Of a DNA stretch of 64,000 bases, positions 16,812 through 24,604 are shown in pieces (position 1 is the first letter of the stretch; each line of letters begins with the position of its first letter). The position numbers and the translations under genes were made by a program. A model generated the notes under the pieces. The model was not told the origin of the DNA. It saw nothing but the letters and a program-made list of their open reading frames with translations, and did no database searches. The stretch lies in assembly GCA_902774245.1 (NCBI GenBank), contig CACYHQ010000004.1:220463-284462 (forward strand), in the 5' to 3' direction. The stretch is from an uncultured bacterium. Its GTDB lineage: Bacteria; Verrucomicrobiota; Lentisphaeria; Victivallales; UBA1829.

Positions 16812-17666
16812 ATGAAATTCTTTTTCGCCCTTTGCTGTTTCCTGACAACAGCTGTGCTCGTCCCCGCCCTTTCCGCGGGCGAGTGGTTCACCGATTTTGA
16901 AAAAGCCAAAACCGAATCGCTGAAGACCAAACGTCCGATCTATATCCTGTTCACGAACTCGGACGCCGCGCCCGACCGCAGCCTCGAACGGACTATTTTC
17001 AGTCAGAGGAAATTCCAGGACTACGCCGACAAAAAGCTCGTACTGCTCAAGATCGACTTCCCGAACGCATCCCATCTTCAGCCGAAGAGCCTTTCCCAGC
17101 AGAACAGGCAGCTCCGCACGCAGTTCGGCATCACCATCCTGCCGACCGCCCTGCTGCTGGATGCAAACGGGGATATCTACATCGATTTCCTCAAGGCCGA
17201 CGGCAGCGCGGAGAAGCATCGCAGGAAAATCAACGAGATCATGGACTTCGATCCGCCGAAACGCTACGCCGAATACCTCGACGGCTTCGTGAAGAAATAT
17301 ACGCCGCCGAAACCCGAGATCAAGAAAGTGGAGACGAAAGCCGACGACAAGAAAGCCGAAACGAAGAAGCCCGCGAAAAAGCCCGCGCAGAAAACGGACA
17401 AAAAGCCCGCGGAAAAGCCTCAGGACGCCAATACCGCGGAGACTAATATCCCCGATGAAAACGGCATTATCCGCATCCCGCTCAATCCTGAGGGCGATCT
17501 CCAGGAATGGCTGAAAGCAAATCAGGCCGAAGAAGCAAAAGAAGAGGCCCGGGAAGCAGAAGAGGCAAAGGAAATCCTCGAAGAGGCAAAAGAGGCCATC
17601 GAAGAGGCCGAAAAAGCAGCTGAGGAAGCGAAAAAGGCCGCGAAGCAGGCTCCCGCTGAGAAATAA
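16812..17666 (+). CDS. Exported thioredoxin-fold protein without CxxC, Lys/Glu-rich tail
   Basis: A 284-residue protein with a signal peptide (about 1-22, ending LSAGE). A thioredoxin-like domain (about 24-145) includes a TPTALLLD-like strand (ILPTALLLDANG). The position of the redox WCxxC motif reads NSDAAPD, so it cannot be a disulfide oxidoreductase. The rest is low complexity: a Lys/Pro/Ala-rich stretch (about 165-210), then an Ala/Glu-rich, probably helical tail (about 238-284). GGAG lies 7 bases before the ATG, and a strong promoter and terminator make it monocistronic. A periplasmic scaffold or binding role is possible; function unknown. Confidence 0.8.
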   Translation: MKFFFALCCFLTTAVLVPALSAGEWFTDFEKAKTESLKTKRPIYILFTNSDAAPDRSLERTIFSQRKFQDYADKKLVLLKIDFPNASHLQPKSLSQQNRQLRTQFGITILPTALLLDANGDIYIDFLKADGSAEKHRRKINEIMDFDPPKRYAEYLDGFVKKYTPPKPEIKKVETKADDKKAETKKPAKKPAQKTDKKPAEKPQDANTAETNIPDENGIIRIPLNPEGDLQEWLKANQAEEAKEEAREAEEAKEILEEAKEAIEEAEKAAEEAKKAAKQAPAEK

Positions 17667-17695
17667 GCCTCTTCATCAAAAAAAACTGATACAAA

Positions 17696-17726
17696 AATCC
17701 CGTGCTGTTCATCGCAGTACGGGATT
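17696..17726. terminator. Bidirectional intrinsic terminator
   Basis: A 12-bp stem (AATCCCGTGCTG / CAGTACGGGATT, one wobble) lies between convergent genes. On the minus strand it is followed by TTTTTGTATCAGTTTTTTTT, on the plus strand by ATTCTTATTTG. Confidence 0.75.
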
Positions 17727-17758
17727 ATTCTTATTTGACAATATGGAAACGGCGGTGA

Positions 17759-19435
17759 TTACTTCAGCGGGATCAGCTCCACGAAATAGACGTCGTTCTG
17801 CTTCATGTCCAGGCCGAGCTGGAATTCCTCGCCCTTCATGATCGTGACCTGCGCACGGTACATCGGGCGGAGCTGGGAAACACGTGTCAGACGCGCGATC
17901 TCCTCGCGGCTGATGTCCGTCTTTGCACCGTCCTCCTCCAGCCACGCGGAATACGCGTCGCCCGCCCGGTAGCCGATACGGGTCACGCGCAGATCGTATT
18001 CGCCGGCCTTCAGTCCGGTGAGGCTGAACAGCGCATGGCCTTTGTCCTTCGCCGGATGCGGATCGAAGAAGGTGTCCTGGTTGCTGATCCTGCCGCCCTG
18101 CGTGGGGTGGCTGAGGTCCCAGAAGAGCGCCTGCACTCCGCCCTTCGCGTCCTTGCAGACGTACGACGACGCGTCGCTGGAGACGAGTTCCGTCGGGCCG
18201 AGCGCCGCCAGGCACTGGTACGCGCGGTAGGCGGCCTTCGGGATGCTCTGGAACGTGATGAGGCCGAATCCGCCGTGGAACGGACGCGGCGCGGGTCCGC
18301 ATTCCTCGAAGATGTCCGTGAACGTCCACAGGCTCATGCACGCCATCTTTTCCGTATTGCGGAGCTGTTCCAGGATGAACGGCGCGGCGAAATACGAATC
18401 GTGCACCGGGTCGACCGGAGACGGCGATGCGTGCCACTCGGTGATGTAGACCGGGACGTCGCAGCGGAGGTTCTTGCGGATATCTTCCAGCTTCTTATTG
18501 AAGCAGTCGGCCACGTGCCGGAGGTTCTTCATGAGGTAGATGAAGTTGCCGCCGAACCGGTCGATCTTCGGCAGAGCCGGGTTCTCGGGGTCGAATCCGT
18601 ACTGGTGGAACGAGATGAAATCCAGAGGCAGACGGTTCTTGCGGCAGTATTTCACGAGCGGCGCGATGAAGTCGAGCCCGGCGCCGGAGGGACCGCCGAC
18701 CGGATATGCCTTGTTCACGGACTTGACCGCGCGAACTGTATACTTGTAGAGTTCGAGATAAGCGTCGAGCATGGTGGTCTTTTTGCCGGGATCCCAGAAG
18801 ACGTCCAGATCCGGCTCGTTCCACACCTCGAACCGCCACGTCTTCACCTCGTCCTCCCCGTAGCGTTCGGTCCAGTGCTGGACGGTCGCGCGGATGAGGT
18901 CGGCCCAGCGTTCATGTTTCTTCGGCGGAGTCACGTTGGCCTTCCACCAGAAGATCGTGGTCTTGCCGGAGGCGAGTTTTTCGGGCATGAAGCTGAGCTC
19001 GACGAACGGCTTGACGCCGATGGAGAGCAGGAAATCGAACACGTCGTCGATGTACATGAAGTTGTACACGGGATTGCCCGCCTTGTCCTCGCTGTACACG
19101 CGCATTTCGTCGTGAAAGAGGCCGTGTGCGCGCAGGTACCGGAATCCGAGTTCCTTTTTGCATTTCGCGAGCTGCTTGCGCCAGGTGTCTCGCAGACCTT
19201 CGCCGATGCGACCCGCCCCGACGCAGTCGCGCCAAACATCGGACCGTTCGCCCTTCACTGCCTTGAAATCGGCCTTGATGATGCGTTCCGGCGCGGTCTC
19301 GCCAGGATAGACTTCGGGTACCGCCTTCTTTGCGGCGGATTTCTTCGGCGCGGATTTCTTCGCAGCGGCGGACGCGGGTTTCGCGGACTTCTTCGCGACG
19401 GTCTTCTTTGCGGCGGATTTCTTGCTCGGACTCAT
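17759..19435 (-). CDS. GH39-like glycoside hydrolase with Lys/Ala-rich N-terminal tail
   Basis: A 558-residue protein. Start at ATG 19435 (GGAG 7 bases upstream); the open frame runs 37 codons further without a ribosome site. Residues from about 45 form a GH39 (beta-xylosidase/iduronidase-like) TIM barrel with acid/base E207 in WNEPD and nucleophile E333 in ITEWH, followed by a C-terminal beta-sandwich. There is no signal peptide. Instead, residues 1-41 are SPSKKSAAKK-type repeats of Lys, Ala, Ser and Pro, like histone-H1-type bacterial tails. A cytoplasmic enzyme on imported xylo- or other oligosaccharides is the simplest reading. The substrate is not certain. Confidence 0.85.
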   Translation of the reverse strand: MSPSKKSAAKKTVAKKSAKPASAAAKKSAPKKSAAKKAVPEVYPGETAPERIIKADFKAVKGERSDVWRDCVGAGRIGEGLRDTWRKQLAKCKKELGFRYLRAHGLFHDEMRVYSEDKAGNPVYNFMYIDDVFDFLLSIGVKPFVELSFMPEKLASGKTTIFWWKANVTPPKKHERWADLIRATVQHWTERYGEDEVKTWRFEVWNEPDLDVFWDPGKKTTMLDAYLELYKYTVRAVKSVNKAYPVGGPSGAGLDFIAPLVKYCRKNRLPLDFISFHQYGFDPENPALPKIDRFGGNFIYLMKNLRHVADCFNKKLEDIRKNLRCDVPVYITEWHASPSPVDPVHDSYFAAPFILEQLRNTEKMACMSLWTFTDIFEECGPAPRPFHGGFGLITFQSIPKAAYRAYQCLAALGPTELVSSDASSYVCKDAKGGVQALFWDLSHPTQGGRISNQDTFFDPHPAKDKGHALFSLTGLKAGEYDLRVTRIGYRAGDAYSAWLEEDGAKTDISREEIARLTRVSQLRPMYRAQVTIMKGEEFQLGLDMKQNDVYFVELIPLK

Positions 19436-19583
19436 GGTTTTCTCCTGTTGTTCGCCCCGGATGCCGGAGCCTGTTTTTTGAGAATACAGAATTCTGATGA
19501 ACATACAATAGCACGTTCTGGGCGTTTTCCCATATACTTTTTGCACGAATGTATATTGTCTTTAAACAAAATCACTCGGAGAC

Positions 19584-19619
19584 AGAAAAAAGCGGCACAG
19601 GCCGGAACCTGTACCGCTT
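19584..19619 (-). terminator. Intrinsic terminator after the exported unknown gene
   Basis: Stem AAGCGGTACAGG / CCTGTGCCGCTT (read on the minus strand, one GU pair) is followed by TTTTTTCTGTC. It ends the phosphoesterase-heptosyltransferase-unknown unit. Confidence 0.75.
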
Positions 19620-19643
19620 GCGATCAGTTGAAGCGGAATACGC

Positions 19644-20729
19644 TTAGAACCCTTCGAGCAGGGACTTCTGTTCTTTGTTTTTCTCCGCGGCTTTTTCCGC
19701 CGCATCCTTCGCATTGAGGGATTCGGGGCCGCGAATGGCATCGGAATCCCGGTCAAGCGGTTCGTCGAGCAGGGACGAACTCTTCGGATCTCGCATATCC
19801 TCCAGGAACTGGATGTCCTGGATCTCCTCGTAATCGACGTCCTTGCGCGCCTCGCGTCCGCCGACGACCTTCACGATGCCGGTGTCCGGGTCAAGCACAA
19901 GGCGGGGCGGACGGTCGGTCTTCATCAGGATCTGACGGTTTTCGAGGTTGCCGTCGGTATTGTACTGATAGTAGGCATATACTTTCGTGCTGGCGGGCAG
20001 CAGGACGCTGAGACGGGAAAGGAAGTCGATCTCGCATTTCGGGCGGAGATCGGGCCCCAGGTCATAGCCGATGTGACGGAGCATGTAGACATTGTCCTTG
20101 TCCTCGAGCGTGAGGCAGTAGATGTTGGACTTGCCCGTAAAATAACTCAGGATGCGGTATTCGCGCGTCTTGATCATGCGGTGCTTTTCCTCCTTCGTGC
20201 CGTCCTCATTGACCTTGGGCTCTTCCGGACTGTCGTCGAGCAGCGGCAGACCGACCGTGCGCGACCAGATCACACTGCCGCGCACGATGTTGAAATGCGC
20301 CTCCTTGGACTGGTACGGCGTGGGCATCTGCGGATGGCGCAGCACGGCTTTTACGGTATAGCGTCCGGTGGAACGCAGATCGTAGTGCTTGCTGAGGTTG
20401 AACATGTAGGATTTTTCGCCGCCGGGGGGCAGGATCACGCCGGTCATATCGGGCAGCGGAGCGTCCTTCGGCGTGCGGATGAAGGACGGGTCGTTGCGGT
20501 CGGAACGCCGGATCTCAAACTGGAGATTGCCCTTGAGGCCGAGGTTTTCGCCGAACGCCAGCGGATGTGCGGAGAGGTTGCGCATCGCGACGCGTACGAA
20601 AACGGATTCATATTGAAGATAGTTGACCTGGACCGGCTTGACGACGATCGCCACCTGTGCGCGGACGCACAGAGGGATCAGAAACAGAACAAGAACCGCC
20701 GCCCGGAAATGACGCAGTTTGGAATACAT
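19644..20729 (-). CDS. Exported protein of unknown function
   Basis: I do not recognise a family for this 361-residue protein. A signal peptide is clear (residues 1-24, ending VRAQ). Residues 25-150 look like a beta-rich, immunoglobulin-like domain (a strand-rich region with FVRVAMRNLSAHPLAFGE and an LPPGGEKSYMFNLS turn). The middle has a second beta-rich part with many Tyr residues. The last 60 residues are charged and probably disordered, ending in Lys/Glu/Ala-rich sequence. It starts 3 bases after the stop of the GT9 glycosyltransferase gene, so both are translated from one message. A link to the cell envelope is likely but not shown. Confidence 0.75.
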   Translation of the reverse strand: MYSKLRHFRAAVLVLFLIPLCVRAQVAIVVKPVQVNYLQYESVFVRVAMRNLSAHPLAFGENLGLKGNLQFEIRRSDRNDPSFIRTPKDAPLPDMTGVILPPGGEKSYMFNLSKHYDLRSTGRYTVKAVLRHPQMPTPYQSKEAHFNIVRGSVIWSRTVGLPLLDDSPEEPKVNEDGTKEEKHRMIKTREYRILSYFTGKSNIYCLTLEDKDNVYMLRHIGYDLGPDLRPKCEIDFLSRLSVLLPASTKVYAYYQYNTDGNLENRQILMKTDRPPRLVLDPDTGIVKVVGGREARKDVDYEEIQDIQFLEDMRDPKSSSLLDEPLDRDSDAIRGPESLNAKDAAEKAAEKNKEQKSLLEGF

Positions 20730-20732
20730 GGC

Positions 20733-21776
20733 TCAGCTCCTTTCCATAAGAAGGTTGTAAGACGCTTCGGCGACCGCTTCCGGGTCGACCGACGCGTGAC
20801 ATCGTGAATCTTTACAGTAGCGCAAAAAACAGCGATTGCAAGCGATTTCCGGAATAAACACGGATTTTTTTTCGCAGTAAGGCCCGGTCAGAGCGGGATC
20901 CGTCGGTCCGAACATGGCGACGACGGGCACGCCGAGCGCCGCGGCGATGTGCATCGGACCGCTGTCGTTGCAGATCATCAAAGAAGACAGGCGCACCGCC
21001 TCCAGCAGTTCGCCCACGCTTGTCTGTCCGCAGATCGAGGCGACGGGCAAATTCTTGCTCTTCGCCAGGATTTCGTTCGCATCCTCCGCTTCGTCATGCG
21101 TTCCGGCGAGCAGGAACTTCAGTCCCGGATCGCGGCGGGCGAGCGAGGAGATCACGGAGAAGAAGAAATCGGCGGGCCATTTTTTTGTCGCCCAGCGTGC
21201 GCCCGGCGCGATGACCGCGAAACGCTCCGGCACGGTCCCGCCGAACGCGGCGGCCACGACCTCGCGGGCGCGGGCAGCGCTTTTTTCGTTGACCGGCAGA
21301 TTCAGGCTGAAATCCAGGTCTTTTCGCCCGAGGAAATCCTTCATCAGGGCATTGTTGATCTCGACTGCATGACCGGGTTGCTCGTGGCCCTTCAGATAAC
21401 GGGTGTAAAATTTTGACGCGGGGCGTTCGCGCGGGGTCGCGGGGCCGCAACGGAGTTCGCAGCCGGTGAGACGTCCGATGACGGCGCTCCGGACCAGTCC
21501 CTGCAGGTCGATCACGGCGTCGTAGGGTTCGCGCCGGAGATCGGAACACAGACGGATGAATTCCGGCAGGAACTGAAGCGGCTTGCGGAGTTTTCCGTCG
21601 CGAAACAGGATCACGCGGCGGACGCACGGAAGGTACGGCGGCAGGTCGGCGAACGCCGGTTTCACGACCCAGTCGACAGAAACATCCGGACAGGCTTTCG
21701 CCAGCGCCGAAACGGCGGGCATCGCGTGCAGGATGTCCCCCAGGCTGCTCGGTTTTACGATCAGATAACGCTTCAT
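20733..21776 (-). CDS. Glycosyltransferase family 9 (LPS heptosyltransferase-like)
   Basis: A 347-residue GT-B enzyme of the ADP-heptose:LPS heptosyltransferase family. N-terminal motif KPSSLGDILHAMP, the sugar-nucleotide site CNDSGPMHIAAALGVPVVA, and the following FGPTDP are all present. The C-terminal Cys-rich motif CNRCFLRYCKDSRCH is typical of WaaC/WaaF relatives. It adds a heptose (or similar sugar) to the LPS core at the inner face of the inner membrane, so the organism likely makes LPS. It is the second gene of a unit after the phosphoesterase (51-base gap). Confidence 0.9.
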   Translation of the reverse strand: MKRYLIVKPSSLGDILHAMPAVSALAKACPDVSVDWVVKPAFADLPPYLPCVRRVILFRDGKLRKPLQFLPEFIRLCSDLRREPYDAVIDLQGLVRSAVIGRLTGCELRCGPATPRERPASKFYTRYLKGHEQPGHAVEINNALMKDFLGRKDLDFSLNLPVNEKSAARAREVVAAAFGGTVPERFAVIAPGARWATKKWPADFFFSVISSLARRDPGLKFLLAGTHDEAEDANEILAKSKNLPVASICGQTSVGELLEAVRLSSLMICNDSGPMHIAAALGVPVVAMFGPTDPALTGPYCEKKSVFIPEIACNRCFLRYCKDSRCHASVDPEAVAEASYNLLMERS

Positions 21777-21827
21777 GGTGCTCAGCGTCCTCTCCGGTCC
21801 ATGCGGCGGACGGCGTCCGTCCGGCGA

Positions 21828-22640
21828 TCACATGCCATGTTCGAGACGGGTGGCCAGGCATTCCGGCAGACCGGCGGCACGGATTTTCTCCTGCGTCCCG
21901 GCGATATCGTACGGCAGACGGTACCGCGTGAGCGTGCGCTGGTCGGTGTCGTACACCGCGAACGTCGCGCGCGGGTCGCGGTTGCGCGGCTGGCCCACGC
22001 TGCCGACGTTGATCAGGTATTTGCATCCCGGCTGGATCGGCAGAACGATCTCGTCGGCCTCGTCGGACCGGAACATCATGCCCTCTTCGTCGGGCTTGAC
22101 CGTCCAGAGTTTCAGCTCGTCGACAGGCAGTTCGCCGGGACGCGCAAGCATTTTCTTGCAGTATGCGATCGGCACGTGGGAATGTCCGCAGAAGCAGAGT
22201 TGCGTGTACTGGTAGGAGAAATTGTCCATCGCCTGATGAATGTCGAAAATATAGCCCCATTCCGACGGACTGTCCAGCGACGCGTGGACCGCGGTGAACG
22301 GCGTCCCGCGCACCTGCATTTTGTACGGCAGTCCGGCAAGGAAGGCGTGCTCCTCCCCGGTCAGCATGTTCTGCGTCCACAGGACCGCGCTTTTCGCATG
22401 GGGATTGAATCCGGCCATGACCGTGTCGCCGTTCGACGCATATTCGTCGTGGTTGCCCTTGACGAACGCGACGACGGGCAGCGAGCGCATGATCTCCAGG
22501 CATTCGTGCGGATTGGCGTTGTAGCCGACGATGTCGCCGAGGGAGAGATAGGAGTCCACCGCGAGTTCGCGGCAGCGGGCAAGCACGGTCTCCAGCGCTT
22601 CGAGGTTCGCGTGGATGTCGCTCAGGATCGCATATTTCAT
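21828..22640 (-). CDS. Calcineurin-like metallophosphoesterase
   Basis: A 270-residue cytoplasmic phosphoesterase of the YfcE/ApaH-like type. The metal-binding blocks appear in order: D-x-H (SDIHAN, residues 7-12), GDIVGY near 35, GNHD near 63, a lone histidine in AVHASL, and GHSHVPI near 150. The region around residues 195-215 has LINVGSVGQPRN, a hallmark of this subgroup. The substrate cannot be told: phosphodiesters, dinucleotides or phosphoproteins are all possible. It is the first gene after the promoter at 22689-22716. Confidence 0.85.
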   Translation of the reverse strand: MKYAILSDIHANLEALETVLARCRELAVDSYLSLGDIVGYNANPHECLEIMRSLPVVAFVKGNHDEYASNGDTVMAGFNPHAKSAVLWTQNMLTGEEHAFLAGLPYKMQVRGTPFTAVHASLDSPSEWGYIFDIHQAMDNFSYQYTQLCFCGHSHVPIAYCKKMLARPGELPVDELKLWTVKPDEEGMMFRSDEADEIVLPIQPGCKYLINVGSVGQPRNRDPRATFAVYDTDQRTLTRYRLPYDIAGTQEKIRAAGLPECLATRLEHGM

Positions 22641-22688
22641 CGCATGTCAGCCTTGGATGGTTTGAGAATTCAAAAAAACATTTCATTG

Positions 22689-22716
22689 AATATACCACGT
22701 CCGATGCCGATTTTAA
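22689..22716 (-). promoter_or_regulatory. Promoter of phosphoesterase/heptosyltransferase unit
   Basis: Minus strand TTAAAA (22711-22716), 16-base spacer ending CGTGG (extended -10), TATATT (22689-22694). Divergent from the pilus promoter. Confidence 0.5.
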
Positions 22717-22778
22717 AGAGCAAATAGCGGAAAAATCCGTTTTTTCTTCAATAAATCTGGAAAAACATACTTTTCGAC

Positions 22779-22807
22779 TTGAAAAATCGGCAATCATGCC
22801 GTATTTT
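22779..22807 (+). promoter_or_regulatory. Promoter of the pilB-pilB-pilT-pilC operon
   Basis: TTGAAA (22779-22784), 17-base spacer, TATTTT (22802-22807), 42 bases before the GTG start. Confidence 0.6.
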
Positions 22808-22849
22808 TTAGCGATATTTATTTTTCTTCACACCAAATGAGGTTTAAAC

Positions 22850-24577
22850 GTGCTTGACAGTGATTATGTATTGGAGCTGCTCCAGGAAAACGGTTTCGTG
22901 ACCAAGGAGCAGGTCGACGAAGGCTGGAAAAAAGTCGCCGACTCGGACGGCGAACTCGATATCCTTGACGCGCTGAAGTCTTTGCGCTACGTCGACGAAC
23001 AGGAAATCATCAACATGCTCGCCCAGCAGTACGGGCTTGAGACCATCGACCTGTCCGCCTTCGTCATCCCCGACGAAGTGATCGCGGAACTCCCGGCGGA
23101 AACCGCCCGGCAGTACCAGGTCGTCCCCGTCATGCTGCATGACGACATCCTCACCGTCGCCATGTCCGATCCGACCGACATGGAGACCGTCGACACGCTC
23201 CGCTACCTGCTGAAGCGCGACGTCGAGGCCGTCATCGCCCCCGCGAAGCAGATCCAGAAGGTCCTCGAGGCCAGCTACGGCGGACTCGAAGGCACCGTGG
23301 ATTCCTACGTCGGCAGCGTCGACACGTCCAAGCTCGAAGTCGTGCAGACGGACGAGGACGAGGCCACGAAGGAGGCCATGAAAGCCGCGAACACCAACCC
23401 CGAAGACGACGCCCCGATCATCAAACTCGTCTCCCTGCTCATCTACAACGCCTTCAAGCTCCGCGCATCCGATATTCACCTCGAGCCGATGGAAAAGAAA
23501 TTCCGCATCCGCTACCGCATCGACGGTGCGCTCCGCGAAATGGAAAGTCCGCCGAAGTACCTCCAGACGAACATCATCAGCCGTATCAAGATCATGTCCA
23601 AGATGGACATCTCCGAGAAGCGCGTACCTCAGGACGGACGTATCCAGATCGAGGTCTCCGGCGTCGGGCTCGACCTCCGTGTTTCGACCATTCCCACCAC
23701 GCACGGCGAATCCATCGTCATGCGTATCCTCGACAAGTCCAGCATCCAGCTCGACATCCCGAAGCTCGGTTTCTACACCGACGACCAGGAAAAGATTGAC
23801 CGCATCATCTCCATGCCTGACGGCATCTTCCTCGTCACCGGCCCGACCGGTTCCGGCAAAACGACCAGTCTGTACGCCTTCCTGAACACCATCAACAAGC
23901 CGAACCGCAAGATCATCACGGTGGAAGACCCTGTCGAATACCAGCTCAGCGGCATCAACCAGGTCCAGGTGAACCCGATCGTGCAGATGACGTTCTCGAA
24001 CGCGCTTCGAGCCATGCTCCGTCAGGCGCCCAACATCATCATGGTCGGTGAAATCCGCGACTTGGAAACCGCCGACATCGCCATCAACGCATCCCTCACC
24101 GGTCACTTGGTGTTCAGCACGCTGCACACCAACGACGCCCCCAGTTCCGTGACACGACTGATCGATATGGGAGTGAAGCCCTTCCTCGTGGCGTCCTCCG
24201 TCCGCGCCATCATGGCCCAGCGACTCGTCCGCCGCGTCTGCAAGAACTGCATGGAGCCCTACAAGCCGTCCCCGGACGAAGTCCGACTCCTCCACCTCGA
24301 CAAGGACTACCTCGACTCCGCGAACCTCGTCCATGGACGCGGCTGCCCCGCTTGCGGCGGCACCGGGTACAAGGGACGTATGGGAATCTACGAGATCTTC
24401 CTCATCACCGAGGACATGCAGTACCTCATCTACAACAAGGAAAGCTCCGACAAGCTCCGCGCCGCGGCACGTCAGAGCGGTATGAGAACCCTGCGCGAAG
24501 ACGGCCTCCGCAAGGCCGCCGCCGGAACCACCACGGTCTCCGAAGTCCTCGCGGTCACCGTCGGCGACGAAGAATAA
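22850..24577 (+). CDS. PilB/GspE-type secretion ATPase, first copy
   Basis: A 575-residue hexameric assembly ATPase for type IV pili or type II secretion. GTG start with GAGG 7 bases upstream. N-terminal MshEN/GspE-N domain (about 1-150), linker, N2 domain with the SDIHLEP motif, Walker A GPTGSGKTT, Asp and Walker B boxes (VGEIRDLETADIA), and a His box (STLHTNDA). The zinc-binding tetracysteine (CKNC ... CPACGGTG) is present. Downstream are a second paralogue, pilT and pilC, in one operon. No major pilin, secretin or PilM-Q gene is near. Which copy drives pili and which drives secretion is undetermined. Confidence 0.93.
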   Translation: MLDSDYVLELLQENGFVTKEQVDEGWKKVADSDGELDILDALKSLRYVDEQEIINMLAQQYGLETIDLSAFVIPDEVIAELPAETARQYQVVPVMLHDDILTVAMSDPTDMETVDTLRYLLKRDVEAVIAPAKQIQKVLEASYGGLEGTVDSYVGSVDTSKLEVVQTDEDEATKEAMKAANTNPEDDAPIIKLVSLLIYNAFKLRASDIHLEPMEKKFRIRYRIDGALREMESPPKYLQTNIISRIKIMSKMDISEKRVPQDGRIQIEVSGVGLDLRVSTIPTTHGESIVMRILDKSSIQLDIPKLGFYTDDQEKIDRIISMPDGIFLVTGPTGSGKTTSLYAFLNTINKPNRKIITVEDPVEYQLSGINQVQVNPIVQMTFSNALRAMLRQAPNIIMVGEIRDLETADIAINASLTGHLVFSTLHTNDAPSSVTRLIDMGVKPFLVASSVRAIMAQRLVRRVCKNCMEPYKPSPDEVRLLHLDKDYLDSANLVHGRGCPACGGTGYKGRMGIYEIFLITEDMQYLIYNKESSDKLRAAARQSGMRTLREDGLRKAAAGTTTVSEVLAVTVGDEE

Positions 24578-24604
24578 CGCAATCAACCACACGGATCTTA
24601 TATC

